From Arthrobacter ulcerisalmonis (GTDB lineage: Bacteria; Actinomycetota; Actinomycetes; Actinomycetales; Micrococcaceae), in NCBI RefSeq assembly GCF_900609065.1, contig NZ_UXAU01000038.1, forward strand, positions 274,232 to 338,231: 64,000 nt of DNA, given 5' to 3'. The position numbers and the translations under genes are program-made. Shown piece after piece: positions 18,615 through 29,565 of this stretch. Each line of letters opens with the position of its first letter. Positions within the stretch are counted from its first letter, which is position 1. The notes under the pieces were generated by a model that searched no databases, had not been told where the DNA came from, and saw only the letters and a program-made list of their open reading frames with translations.

Positions 18615-19166
18615 CTAGCCGGCGGGCGTGAGCAGGTACCGCGACTCGACGATGCCGCGCCCTAAAGTGCGGGCGGACGTCAGTTCAAGGGCCGACGTCG
18701 GGCCGGCCAGCGGGAGCAGGCGCTTTCCGTCGCCCAGGACCACGGGGATGGTGGACAGGATGATCTCGTCGAGGAGGCCGGCCGCGGCAAACTGCGCGGC
18801 CATGTTCCCGCCGCCCACCACCCACGTGTTGGCGTCGCCTGCAGCCTGACGAAAGTCCGCTGCGAATTCGGTGACGTCGCCGCGCACAAAGGTGATGTCG
18901 GCTCCGGCCACTGCGGTGAACTCGTGGTGGGTGAACACGAAGCAGGGCTTGCCTGCATACGGCCATTCGCCGGGAGCGTTCTCGAGCAGCCACGAATAGG
19001 TGTCTCCGCCCATGACCAGGCATCCCACCTCGGCCATGAAGGCCTCGTAACTCTCGGTGCCGCCGTCGAATCCGTCGAACTGCAGCAGCCAGTCCAGGTT
19101 GTCAGCGGACGTGGCAATGAAACCGTCGATGGACGCGGCAACGAAGTACTGGAATCGGGGCATCAC
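18615..19166 (-). CDS. Dihydrofolate reductase-like (RibD C-terminal) protein
   Basis: A 183-residue protein of the RibD-C/DHFR-like family. It begins FVAASIDGFIA and carries the NADPH-binding WVVGGGNMAAQF motif near residue 117 and IPVVLGDGKRLLP. Such stand-alone proteins are NADPH-dependent reductases of unknown substrate. The start is ATG 19166 or the adjacent in-frame ATG at 19163. Confidence 0.87.
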   Translation of the reverse strand: MMPRFQYFVAASIDGFIATSADNLDWLLQFDGFDGGTESYEAFMAEVGCLVMGGDTYSWLLENAPGEWPYAGKPCFVFTHHEFTAVAGADITFVRGDVTEFAADFRQAAGDANTWVVGGGNMAAQFAAAGLLDEIILSTIPVVLGDGKRLLPLAGPTSALELTSARTLGRGIVESRYLLTPAG

Positions 19167-19172
19167 CCCAGC

Positions 19173-19394
19173 CTACCGAGAGAAGTACGGGATGATCAGA
19201 TACAAGCCAAATAGGACGGCCACGCCGCACAGTCCGAAGCAGACGTAGGCGAGACCACGCTTGAGGCCGGGCGAACGCTGGCTTGCATCGCCGGCGATGG
19301 CCGTTAGGCGCACACCGAGTGAATACAGCACCACCACGGTGACCGCGGAGGCCAGGGTTGCCCCGGCAACGGTGACCAGTTCCAACCATTTCAT
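19173..19394 (-). CDS. Small two-helix membrane protein after the phosphate transporter
   Basis: A 73-residue protein with two hydrophobic helices (about 5-28 and 47-68) separated by a short basic loop. Its start overlaps the PiT transporter stop by four bases (ATGA), so it is translationally coupled to it. No family is recognised; it may be an accessory subunit. Confidence 0.75.
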   Translation of the reverse strand: MKWLELVTVAGATLASAVTVVVLYSLGVRLTAIAGDASQRSPGLKRGLAYVCFGLCGVAVLFGLYLIIPYFSR

Positions 19395-20761
19395 CGTTGC
19401 GTCTCCTGCGGATCGGTGGCGGCTTCCTCGGTGCTCGGCGCTGCGGCGTCTGGTGCCGTTGCGTCCGGTGCGGTGCTGGCGTCGGCGGGCCCGACGGCGG
19501 CTGGTGCCGCAGTAACCGAGTCGGTCCCGGCGTCGGAGCTGGGCTTCGCTGCTGCCAGCCTGGCTGCCTTGGCTTTCGCCCGGGCCCGAGCCATGGCCTT
19601 CTTTTTGGCGAAGCGGACCGCCTGGCCGGCTTCCTCAACTTCCACGGCGTTGCTGTGGTTGACCTCGGTTTTGCGCGAGTAGAAGAACATGAATAGCACA
19701 GCGCTGGTCCCGGCGATCGCGGCGATCAAAACGCCAACCACCCCGGTTTTCACCAACAGTGCCGTCAAGGCACCCACAATGCCTGCGGCGGGCAACGTGA
19801 ACAGCCAGCCCAGTGCGATCTTGCCCACCATGGACCACCGCACTGTGGTCCCGCGCCGGCCCAGGCCGGAGCCGATGACCGACCCGGACGCCACCTGCGT
19901 GGTGGAGAGGGCGAAACCAAGGTGTGAAGAGGCAAGGATGGCGGATGCGGTGCTGGTCTCGGCAGCAAATCCCTGGGCGGGTTTGACCTCGGTCAGTCCG
20001 GATCCCATGGTCTTGATGATCCGCCAGCCACCGGAGTAGGTACCAATGGCGATCGCCAGCGCGCAGGCGGCGATGACCCAGAACTGGGGACCGGAGCCCG
20101 GCTCCTGGGTGCCCGCAGCAATGAGGACCAGGGTGATGATGCCCATGGTCTTCTGCGCATCGTTGGTGCCGTGAGCCAATGCCACCAGGCTGGAGGTGAA
20201 GATTTGACCGGTGCGGAAACCGCCGCGCTTCTGAGTGAGCTTGCTGCCGGTGTCCGGATCATGCCGGGACGTCAGGGCGTAGGCCAGGCGGGTGCAGATG
20301 TACGCCACCAAGCCTGCAATCAGGGGGGCGAAGAGGGCCGGCAGGATCACCTTCTGCGCCAAGCTTTCAAGGTTGATCGAGTTGAAGCCAATGCCAGCAA
20401 TTGCTGCGCCGATCAAGCCGCCGAAGAGGGCGTGCGACGAACTCGAGGGCAGGCCCTTGAGCCAGGTGATCATGTTCCACAAGATGGCACCCATCAGGCC
20501 GGCGAAAATGATCTCCGGGGTGATCTGGACCCCGTCAGTACCTTCCCTGATGATGCCGCCCGAGACCGTCTTGGCAACTTCGGTGGACAGAAACGCGCCC
20601 ACCAGGTTCAGGACGGCGGCCAGGGCTACAGCGGTTTTCGGCTTGATCGCACCGGTGGCAATGGGGGTAGCCATCGCGTTCGCCGTGTCGTGGAAGCCAT
20701 TCGTGAAGTCGAAAAATAATGCCAGTGTGATCACCAGCGCCACCATTACGGTGATATCCAC
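19391..20761 (-). CDS. PiT-family inorganic phosphate transporter
   Basis: A 456-residue permease importing phosphate or metal-phosphate with protons. It carries both PiT signature regions: the N-terminal FDFTNGFHDTANAMATPIATGAI (first helix and loop) and the internal repeat ALAHGTNDAQKTMGII. There are about ten helices, then an alanine-rich cytoplasmic tail of about 90 residues (PDATAPDAAAPS), which is longer than in the compact family members. It is coupled to a small membrane protein downstream. Confidence 0.95.
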   Translation of the reverse strand: MDITVMVALVITLALFFDFTNGFHDTANAMATPIATGAIKPKTAVALAAVLNLVGAFLSTEVAKTVSGGIIREGTDGVQITPEIIFAGLMGAILWNMITWLKGLPSSSSHALFGGLIGAAIAGIGFNSINLESLAQKVILPALFAPLIAGLVAYICTRLAYALTSRHDPDTGSKLTQKRGGFRTGQIFTSSLVALAHGTNDAQKTMGIITLVLIAAGTQEPGSGPQFWVIAACALAIAIGTYSGGWRIIKTMGSGLTEVKPAQGFAAETSTASAILASSHLGFALSTTQVASGSVIGSGLGRRGTTVRWSMVGKIALGWLFTLPAAGIVGALTALLVKTGVVGVLIAAIAGTSAVLFMFFYSRKTEVNHSNAVEVEEAGQAVRFAKKKAMARARAKAKAARLAAAKPSSDAGTDSVTAAPAAVGPADASTAPDATAPDAAAPSTEEAATDPQETQR

Positions 20762-20825
20762 CTGTTGCCCAATCTGCAGAGTCGACGGTCAGCAGTTTCT
20801 CGTGTCCCGGCTGAAAGCATGGCAT

Positions 20826-20847
20826 GTTCATCTAGTGTTCGCCTGAA
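20826..20847 (+). promoter_or_regulatory. Candidate PHO-box direct repeat
   Basis: Two 11-bp units, GTTCATCTAGT and GTTCGCCTGAA, lie directly adjacent 65 bp upstream of the PiT start. They resemble the GTTCAYC direct repeats bound by PhoP in actinobacteria. The second unit departs from consensus at one position, so this is a candidate only. Confidence 0.3.
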
Positions 20848-20961
20848 TGCTCCTGTGGAAATAACCAACCGGCAGGAAACCTTTACGATCGTACGCGCAC
20901 GCGCCAGCAGGTCAAAACAACGGGTGGCAGGGTTCCGCCTTCCTCGGGGGCCAGTCTCCAG

Positions 20962-21657
20962 CTACGGCGTGGATTCGCGCCCCGTGGCCTCGGGAGTTGC
21001 GGTGCCACCGGTTATCTCCCGTGCCACCTTCGCTTCCAGCGCCGCGATGGTGATGTCCGGGATGACAATGAGCCCGTCCAGTTCGCGGCGCGCCCGCCGG
21101 TAGGCGGCCTGCCGCTCAGCAGGTGTGGCTGCGGAGTCCTCGGCGATGCGCAGCAGCTTCCGCGCGGTAGCCAGCCGTTCCCGCTCGGGTCCGCTGAACT
21201 TGCTGTCCTTGATGCGCCGGGCTTCCCGTTCGGCAACGTCCAGTGCCACCGCGAAGGCGTCCACGGCCTGCCGATAGGCGTCGAGACGCGCCGGGGACGT
21301 GACGTCTTCCGCCGACGTCGGACGCTGGCCGTCAGCCACGCGTTTAGCCCGCAGGAAGGCGACGGTGAGCGGCTCCCGGACATCCGTCATCAGCGGATAG
21401 TCGATGAGCTTGCCCACATCGAGCTCAAAGTCGAGCCAACGCGCCGAGGTGGCGTCGTGGGCGGCCATGATGGCTGCGACGTCGGCGGCAGCAGCAACCT
21501 CGGCATCGCGGGTCTGGTTCTTGAGGGTATAGAGCTCAACCTTCCGGCGGTGCCGGCGCTCGGAGCTCTTGCGCCATGAGTTGGCCCAATGCCCGGCAAA
21601 TGCGCTCAGCGGAAATACCAGCCACCACTTGTCGGACAGGAATTGGAAGATGTCCAC
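20962..21657 (-). CDS. Membrane-anchored helical protein of unknown function
   Basis: A 231-residue protein with one N-terminal membrane helix (WWLVFPLSAFAGHWANSW, about 9-27), a basic cytoplasmic segment, and a long charged helical region. I chose GTG 21657 because the membrane helix begins just after it; the longer frame adds only arginine-rich sequence overlapping the neighbouring VOC gene. No family is recognised. Confidence 0.7.
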   Translation of the reverse strand: MDIFQFLSDKWWLVFPLSAFAGHWANSWRKSSERRHRRKVELYTLKNQTRDAEVAAAADVAAIMAAHDATSARWLDFELDVGKLIDYPLMTDVREPLTVAFLRAKRVADGQRPTSAEDVTSPARLDAYRQAVDAFAVALDVAEREARRIKDSKFSGPERERLATARKLLRIAEDSAATPAERQAAYRRARRELDGLIVIPDITIAALEAKVAREITGGTATPEATGRESTP

Positions 21658-21698
21658 CGGTCCATCCTTGCAGGCGGACCGGTGGGCCTCAAGGCTGC

Positions 21699-22130
21699 TT
21701 ACTCGGGTGCGCCGCCGCCGGCGCCATTGACGTTGACCAGCCAGTCGATGCCGAACTGGTCGGTGCACATGCTAAAGACGTCACCCCAAGGGGCCTTTTC
21801 CATCGGAACGGTGACGCGTCCGCCGTCGGAAACCAGCTTGTCGTAGTAGCCGCGCAGTTCGGTTTCATCCTCACCGCTCAGGGAGATGGAGATGGACGCT
21901 CCAGGCGCGTACTCCATGTGGGCCGGTGTATCGGCCCCCATCAGGATCAAACCACCTGGCGTGATCAGCATGCCGTGCATGATTTTGTCCGTGTCAGCCG
22001 GGTCCTCCGTCATCTGGAAATCGCCGAACGTGCTGACGGTCAGTTCACCGCCAAGGACTGACTGATAGAAGGTCATGGCCTCCCGCGCATTGTCACGGAA
22101 GCTGATGTAGGGATTCAGGGTGGTGGACAT
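21699..22130 (-). CDS. VOC/PhnB-like (glyoxalase-fold) protein
   Basis: A 143-residue vicinal-oxygen-chelate protein of the PhnB/3-demethylubiquinone-methyltransferase-like subgroup. It begins LNPYISFRDNAREAMTFYQSVLGG and ends with FGIDWLVN. The metal-binding pattern is not clear enough to assign a reaction. The start is ATG 22130. It stands alone between the GTG-initiated membrane-anchored gene and kdpE. Confidence 0.85.
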   Translation of the reverse strand: MSTTLNPYISFRDNAREAMTFYQSVLGGELTVSTFGDFQMTEDPADTDKIMHGMLITPGGLILMGADTPAHMEYAPGASISISLSGEDETELRGYYDKLVSDGGRVTVPMEKAPWGDVFSMCTDQFGIDWLVNVNGAGGGAPE

Positions 22131-22232
22131 GCTGGCGCTCCTTGGGACGGGTAACAACTGCTGGACCAGTCACCATCCTGCCCCATGCCACCAGCCGCCG
22201 GAAGGGGGGATTTGCACATGGTTCGGCCGCGG

Positions 22233-22955
22233 CTACGGGACGAACCGGTAGCCCCTGCCCGGTTCGGTGAGCAGGTGCCGGGGGTTGGCTGGATCAGGCT
22301 CGAGTTTCCGCCGCAGCTGGGCCATGTAGACCCGGAGATAGTTGGCCTCTTTCTGGTAGCTGGGACCCCAGACCAGGGACAGCAGCTCCTGTTGGCTGAT
22401 GAGTTTGGCGGGGTGCCGGACCAGGATCTCCAGGATGTTCCACTCAGTGGGAGTAAGCCGGATAGGAAGTCCGGCGCTGAAGACCTGCCGGTTCTGCAAG
22501 TCCACGGTGAAACCAGCCGACGCGACGGTCGGTGCGGTCTCGGGCTGCGGAACCCGGCGGAGCAGCGCCCGCATCCGCGCCAACAACTCATCCAGGCCAA
22601 ACGGCTTGGTGATGTAGTCATCAGCACCGGCGTCGAGGGCGCCTACCTTGTCCGTGGAGCCGTGCCGGGCCGAGAGCACCAGCACCGGTACGCTGCTCCA
22701 ACGCCGGATCTCCCGGAGTACATCGTTGCCGTCGAGGTCAGGAAGACCCAGGTCGAGGATGACCAGGTCCGGAGCCTGCGCGGCAGCCGCGAGCGCCGCG
22801 GTACCGTCTGCAGCCGTGGCCACCCGGTAGCCATGCCCTGACAGGGTAATCCGGAGCGCCTTCAACAGGTGCGGGTCATCATCCACCACGAGGATGGTTG
22901 CTTGTTTCTCCGGTGCGTTGGCGAGCTCCGCGCCGGTGGCAGTGTGGTCGTTCAC
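22233..22955 (-). CDS. kdpE: KdpE-type response regulator
   Basis: A 240-residue OmpR/PhoB-class regulator. The receiver domain has the acidic pair VDDD, the phospho-acceptor in LVILDLGLPDLDG (about residue 70) and DDYITKPF. The C-terminal winged helix has LTPTEWNILEILV and YLRVYMAQLRRKLE, typical of KdpE. Its start overlaps the kdpD stop by four bases. Unlike classical systems it is not next to kdpFABC. Confidence 0.92.
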   Translation of the reverse strand: MNDHTATGAELANAPEKQATILVVDDDPHLLKALRITLSGHGYRVATAADGTAALAAAAQAPDLVILDLGLPDLDGNDVLREIRRWSSVPVLVLSARHGSTDKVGALDAGADDYITKPFGLDELLARMRALLRRVPQPETAPTVASAGFTVDLQNRQVFSAGLPIRLTPTEWNILEILVRHPAKLISQQELLSLVWGPSYQKEANYLRVYMAQLRRKLEPDPANPRHLLTEPGRGYRFVP

Positions 22956-24895
22956 TTGGGTCCCCCGTTTACCCCTGTGGAGAGCGGAAGCCTGATGACC
23001 ATGGTCAGGCCACCGCCGGGCGTCTCCTCGGCGGTGAGGGTGCCGCGCATGGCGGTCACGAATCCTTGCGCCACCGAGAGGCCAAGGCCAACACCGGTGG
23101 CAGGCTGTTGATCGTTCAGGCGCTGGAAGGGACGGAACAACTCCACCATCTTCCGGGCCGGCACACCGGGCCCGTGGTCGACGATTCGGAGCTCCCCCGA
23201 CGGCCGGCCGGCCAAGGCAGCACCCATCCCATCGCTGCTGCCCGTGATGGTAACTCCCGAATCTGTGGCGTACTTCAGGGCATTTTCGACGATGTTGGCG
23301 ATCACCCGTTCCAGGAGCCCAGGATCCGCTTCAACGGCGGGCATGTTGGCTGGCACGGCGATGGAGACCGACGTCCGCGGCAGGCCACCCAGGGATCTGT
23401 CCAGGACATCGTTCCACCGGACAGGGCCCAAGAGCGGGTCTACCGACTGCGCGGTGATCCGTGACATGTCCAGGAGGTTGGCGACGAGCTGGTCCAACCG
23501 GTCCGAACACTCGTCAATGGTCTCGAGCAGTTCGCGTTCCTCCGCTTGGCTGAAGTTGGCCGATTCCTGCAACAGGGCGCCGGCGGCGAGTTTGATCCCC
23601 GCCAGGGGGGTGCGCAGGTCATGGGACACGGCGCGCAGGATGGCGGTGCGCATGGTGTTTCCCTCGGCCAGGCGCATGACCTGGTGCCGGCTCGCCTCCA
23701 ACTGGCGGCGTTCCAGCTGGGCTTTGGCGTGCACGGCTACCGCTCCCAGCAGTCGCCTGCCTTCGGGCGGGACCACTTTTCCGAAGAGGACCAGCACGGT
23801 GGCGGCGTCCACGGGTTCAATGCTCATCCCCGCGGGAGCCGGTTGGTCCGCGGCAGCTGCGGCGTCTTGCCAGCCAGCGGTGCTCCCCACGCTGGCCAGG
23901 AGCTCCGCACGGGATGGCTGGCCTGGGCCTTCCGCGATGCTGTCAGCGGCGTCGGTCAGGTCGGATTCGTCGGTTCGGCCGGCTTCGTCGGTGGGGTTGG
24001 TGCCCGTCCATGCCAGCAGTGCGGCACCACTTGCTCCGTAGATGGACATCGCGTCGGCCAACAAGCCGGCGAGGGGGTCTGCGGAACGGGAGGCGTCGAG
24101 CGCCAGGTCACCCAGAATCGCGGCCTCTGCTCGCGCCCGCGCAGCCTCCCGCGAGCGCCGGGCCGAACGATCCACGACTCCCGCCACCGCGACGGAGAGC
24201 CCCACGAAGACGGCCAAGGACAGGAAATCCTGCGGGTCTTCAACGGCCAGGTTGCCCAGCGGTGGTGTGGAGAAGTAGTTGACCAGCACGGAGCTCCACA
24301 GCGCACCCAGCAGGGCAGGCCACAGGCCACCCACCAGGGCTACGGCCACGGCGCCAGCCAATTGGACCAGGACGGCGGTAGCGACACTGTGCTCGGAGAC
24401 TGCCAGCAACCATTGCAAGCCAACCGGCAAAACAGCGGCCAGCGCGAAGCCGACACCGGTCCGGGCCCTGCCCACATCGAGCGGGGGACGGTCCTGATGG
24501 TGGGGTGGGTGCCCATGGGCGACCACATGAACGTCGCAGTCCACGGCACCGCGGACCACCCGCGCCTCAACGGTGTTCCCGGCAAGGCTGGCAAACCAGC
24601 CCCGCCGGGACTGGCCCACAACAATCTGCGTGGCCTGCACGGAGCGTGCGAAGTCCAGCAACCCGGTGGCAACATCGGCAGCCTCCGCTGTCCGGTACGA
24701 ACCACCAAGTTCGGCAACGGCACGGCGCTGTGATTCCAGCCCCTGGGGCGACCGGCCACGGCTTGCGCGCGGCGTCCGGACATGGACAGCCAACAACCCC
24801 TCGCTGCCCCGCGGCAGAAGCCGGGCGGCGCGCTGAACGAGGACGCCGCCGTCGTCCTCCCCCTTGAGGCCAATGACGATCCGTTCCGCAGACAT
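22952..24895 (-). CDS. kdpD: Truncated KdpD-type sensor histidine kinase
   Basis: A 647-residue membrane kinase. It starts with a Usp-like domain (ERIVIGLKGEDDGG, then ASLAGNTVEARVVRG; about 1-130), then a four-helix DUF4118 region (about 150-250), a GAF-like stretch, the HisKA box AVSHDLRTPLAGIK, and HATPase motifs NIVENALKY, DHGPGVP and GVGLGLSVAQGF. The roughly 200-residue N-terminal KdpD Walker domain of E. coli KdpD is absent. In staphylococcal KdpD the Usp domain binds cyclic di-AMP; the same is possible here. I chose ATG 24895 over an upstream start at 24928. It is divergent from the permease at 25084. Confidence 0.88.
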   Translation of the reverse strand: MSAERIVIGLKGEDDGGVLVQRAARLLPRGSEGLLAVHVRTPRASRGRSPQGLESQRRAVAELGGSYRTAEAADVATGLLDFARSVQATQIVVGQSRRGWFASLAGNTVEARVVRGAVDCDVHVVAHGHPPHHQDRPPLDVGRARTGVGFALAAVLPVGLQWLLAVSEHSVATAVLVQLAGAVAVALVGGLWPALLGALWSSVLVNYFSTPPLGNLAVEDPQDFLSLAVFVGLSVAVAGVVDRSARRSREAARARAEAAILGDLALDASRSADPLAGLLADAMSIYGASGAALLAWTGTNPTDEAGRTDESDLTDAADSIAEGPGQPSRAELLASVGSTAGWQDAAAAADQPAPAGMSIEPVDAATVLVLFGKVVPPEGRRLLGAVAVHAKAQLERRQLEASRHQVMRLAEGNTMRTAILRAVSHDLRTPLAGIKLAAGALLQESANFSQAEERELLETIDECSDRLDQLVANLLDMSRITAQSVDPLLGPVRWNDVLDRSLGGLPRTSVSIAVPANMPAVEADPGLLERVIANIVENALKYATDSGVTITGSSDGMGAALAGRPSGELRIVDHGPGVPARKMVELFRPFQRLNDQQPATGVGLGLSVAQGFVTAMRGTLTAEETPGGGLTMVIRLPLSTGVNGGPK

Positions 24896-25083
24896 GAGCC
24901 ACATTCTGCCATCCGCGCGCGGGTCCACACCGCACCTCAGGCACCCACGGTGCGCTTCGTCACAGCGGCGTTAAGGATCCGTCAAGATAGTTGGTGTTTT
25001 CGGGGAGTCGGGCCCACCGCGGTGCTACGTTCAGCTGTGCCGCGGTGCCAGACCGCCACCACAACGCCGGAAAGGCAGCAGCA

Positions 25084-27057
<1,974 letters not shown>

Positions 27058-27162
27058 GAACCCGTGGGCCGACGTCGTGCGCTTGCTGCCGGCCGTACGT
27101 GGCGCTGTGGCGCTGTGGCGCGGCATGATGCGCTGCTGCAGCGGGGAACGTAGGCTCAGGGC

Positions 27163-27783
27163 ATGGCCAGATACTTTGACGTTCACCCGCACGATCCGCA
27201 GCCCCGCGCCATCTCGCAGGCCATCAACATAGTGCGGGACGGTGGGCTGATCGCGTACCCCACCGACTCCTGCTACGCGCTGGGTGCGCAACTGGGCAAC
27301 AAGGACGCGCTGGACCGGATCCGGACCATCCGGCAACTGGACAGCAAGCACCACTTCACGCTGGTGTGCCGGGATTTCGCCCAACTGGGGCAGTTCGTGA
27401 ACATCGGCAATGACGTCTTCCGCAGCATCAAGGCCGTCACGCCCGGCAGCTATACCTTCATTCTGCCGGCCACCAAGGAAGTCCCCCGGCGGCTGCTGCA
27501 CCCCAAGAAAAAGACCGTTGGGGTGCGCATCCCTGACAACAGGGTGGTCCAGGCCTTATTGGCGGAACTTGGCGAACCGCTGCTCTCCAGCACCCTGCTG
27601 CTGCCAGACGAAGAGGATCCGCTGACGCAAGGCTGGGAAATCAAGGAACGGCTGGACCACCAGGTGGATGCGGTGGTGGACGCGGGCGACTGCGGCTCAC
27701 AGCCCACCACGGTGATCGACTTCTCCAGCGGGGTAGCCGAAGTGGCCCGGTACGGTACCGGGGACGCGTCCCGGTTCGAGTAG
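27163..27783 (+). CDS. YciO-like Sua5/threonylcarbamoyl-AMP synthase family protein
   Basis: A 206-residue YrdC/Sua5-fold protein. It shows GGLIAYPTDSCYALG, LDSKHHFTLVCRDF, PGSYTFILPATKEVPRRL and VGVRIPD. The sequence is closest in style to YciO, a paralogue of TsaC whose in vivo role is unsettled, so a tRNA threonylcarbamoyladenosine role should not be assumed. It starts at ATG 27163. Confidence 0.88.
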   Translation: MARYFDVHPHDPQPRAISQAINIVRDGGLIAYPTDSCYALGAQLGNKDALDRIRTIRQLDSKHHFTLVCRDFAQLGQFVNIGNDVFRSIKAVTPGSYTFILPATKEVPRRLLHPKKKTVGVRIPDNRVVQALLAELGEPLLSSTLLLPDEEDPLTQGWEIKERLDHQVDAVVDAGDCGSQPTTVIDFSSGVAEVARYGTGDASRFE

Positions 27784-27796
27784 GCCTCCGGGTTTC

Positions 27797-28819
27797 CTAC
27801 TCCGTCTTCTTGGCCCGGCTGGGCTGGACGCGGGGCGGCTCACCCGGCATTTTGGGGTAATCCGGCGGGAACGGCATTTCGCCCAGCCCTGCCGCGAGGT
27901 CACGCTCCCACCACTGCAGCAGCGTGTCGATGGTTCCTGGGGTGCTGCCAAAGTTTGCCCAAGGATCGCCCACGGTACGCAGCCGCTCCGGGACGGTGAG
28001 GATGGTGAACTGGCGCGGATCGGCACTGCCGAGTTCGTCCCAGGTAATAGGGCAGGACACGGGTGCGTGCGCCAGAGCGCGCGGGCTGTAGGCGCCGGCG
28101 ATGGTGCGGTCCCTGTTCGCCTGGTTGAAGTCAAGGAAGATCCGCTCACCGCGTTCTTCCTTCCACCAGGCGGTGGTGACCTGCTCCGGCATCCGGCGCT
28201 CCACTTCCCGGGCAGCCGCAATGACCGCATGCCGCACATCGAGGAACTCCCGGGTAGCTTCGATGGGGGCATACACGTGCAGGCCCCGGTTCCCGGACGT
28301 CTTGATGAAGCTTTCCAGGCCTGCTTCCGCCAGGACATCCTTGAGTACCCTGGCCACCGGTATGGCGTCCTGGAAATCGGTGCCAGGCTGCGGGTCCAGG
28401 TCAATCCGCAGCTGGTCGGGGTTGTCGGTGTTCTCTGCCCGCGACGGCCACGGGTGGAACACCACCGTGTTCATCTGCACCGCCCAGACAGCCGCGGCAG
28501 GCTCGTCCAGAACCAACTGCGGGTGGGACCTGGCACTGGGATAGATCACCTTGACGGAGCGGACAAAGTCAGGGGTACCCCGGGGCGGGTTCTTGGAGAA
28601 GAACTGTTCGCCGTCGATATTCTCCGAGAACCTCTGCAGGGACACAGGCCGGTCGCCGTTGGCTGCGATGAAGGCCTCGCCGACGTCACGCATGTAGGTG
28701 GCCAGGTCCAACTTGGTGAGACGCAGTTCTGGCCACAGCACGCGGCTGGGACTGGAAATACGCATCTCGCGCTCGCCGTGGGGACCTTGGACAGTGATGG
28801 TGGTCTGCTCGCTCGCCAT
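27797..28819 (-). CDS. LigD-type polymerase-domain protein (NHEJ)
   Basis: A 340-residue archaeo-eukaryotic primase-fold polymerase matching the PolDom of LigD. The catalytic acidic pair is in RIDLDPQPG (about 145-153), and other motifs are SGNRGLHVYAPI and IFLDFNQANRDRT. In mycobacteria this domain fills gaps during Ku-dependent end joining. Here it stands alone, without ligase or nuclease domains, and no ku gene is in the window. I chose ATG 28819 over an upstream start at 28834. Confidence 0.9.
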   Translation of the reverse strand: MASEQTTITVQGPHGEREMRISSPSRVLWPELRLTKLDLATYMRDVGEAFIAANGDRPVSLQRFSENIDGEQFFSKNPPRGTPDFVRSVKVIYPSARSHPQLVLDEPAAAVWAVQMNTVVFHPWPSRAENTDNPDQLRIDLDPQPGTDFQDAIPVARVLKDVLAEAGLESFIKTSGNRGLHVYAPIEATREFLDVRHAVIAAAREVERRMPEQVTTAWWKEERGERIFLDFNQANRDRTIAGAYSPRALAHAPVSCPITWDELGSADPRQFTILTVPERLRTVGDPWANFGSTPGTIDTLLQWWERDLAAGLGEMPFPPDYPKMPGEPPRVQPSRAKKTE

Positions 28820-28887
28820 GGGGACAACGTACACCCCCTGCCCGAACGAATGCGGCCCTGACGTGCGGGGTCCGGCATGATGGGGCC

Positions 28888-29565
28888 ATGGTGAGTGCTG
28901 AAGAATTTTCGATTCCCGTGGGTGAGGGCAGCGTATCTGCGCTCTACACCCGCCCGGACCAGCCTGCGGCTACGTTGGTTGTGGCGCATGGGGCCGGGGC
29001 GGGGATGGAGCACCCGTTCATGGCTGGCTTCGCGGCCGGCCTGGCCACTGACGGGGTGGCGTGCCTGCGGTTCAACTTTCCGTACCGGCAGGCTGGCCGC
29101 AAGTTTCCTGACCGGCCACCGGCTGCCATCGCGGCGTGGCGGACGGTCATGGACTTTGGCGTTGAGCTGGCGGCCGCCCGTGGGGACGTCGGCCAGCTGT
29201 GGGCGGGTGGGAAGTCTTTTGGAGGCCGGATGGCGTCCATGGCCGTGGCCGAGGGGATGCCAGCTGCAGGCCTGGTCTATCTGGGCTATCCCCTGCACCC
29301 GCCCGGCAAGCCGGAAAAACTGCGGGATGAGCACCTCTACGGCGTGCAAGTTCCCATGCTGTTCCTGCAGGGTAGCCGGGACACGTTTGCGACGCCGGAA
29401 TTGCTGACGGGCGTGGTGGAGCGGATCGGTCCGCACGCTGTCCTGGAGTGGGTGGCTGGCGGTGATCACTCGTTCGCGGTGGCTGGCCAGAAGCGCCCGC
29501 CGTTCGATGTGGGAGTGGCGACTGCGGGGCGGGCGTCGCGTTTCGTCCTCGCCCAAACTATCTAG
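28888..29565 (+). CDS. Alpha/beta hydrolase, KANL3/Tex30-like
   Basis: A 225-residue hydrolase. The oxyanion strand region is VVAHGAGAGMEHPFM, the nucleophile elbow is GKSFGGRM (serine near 112), and the catalytic His is in GGDHSFAV. This is the short dienelactone-hydrolase-like branch of unknown substrate. The start is ATG 28888. Its last 8 bases overlap the convergent helicase gene. Confidence 0.85.
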   Translation: MVSAEEFSIPVGEGSVSALYTRPDQPAATLVVAHGAGAGMEHPFMAGFAAGLATDGVACLRFNFPYRQAGRKFPDRPPAAIAAWRTVMDFGVELAAARGDVGQLWAGGKSFGGRMASMAVAEGMPAAGLVYLGYPLHPPGKPEKLRDEHLYGVQVPMLFLQGSRDTFATPELLTGVVERIGPHAVLEWVAGGDHSFAVAGQKRPPFDVGVATAGRASRFVLAQTI

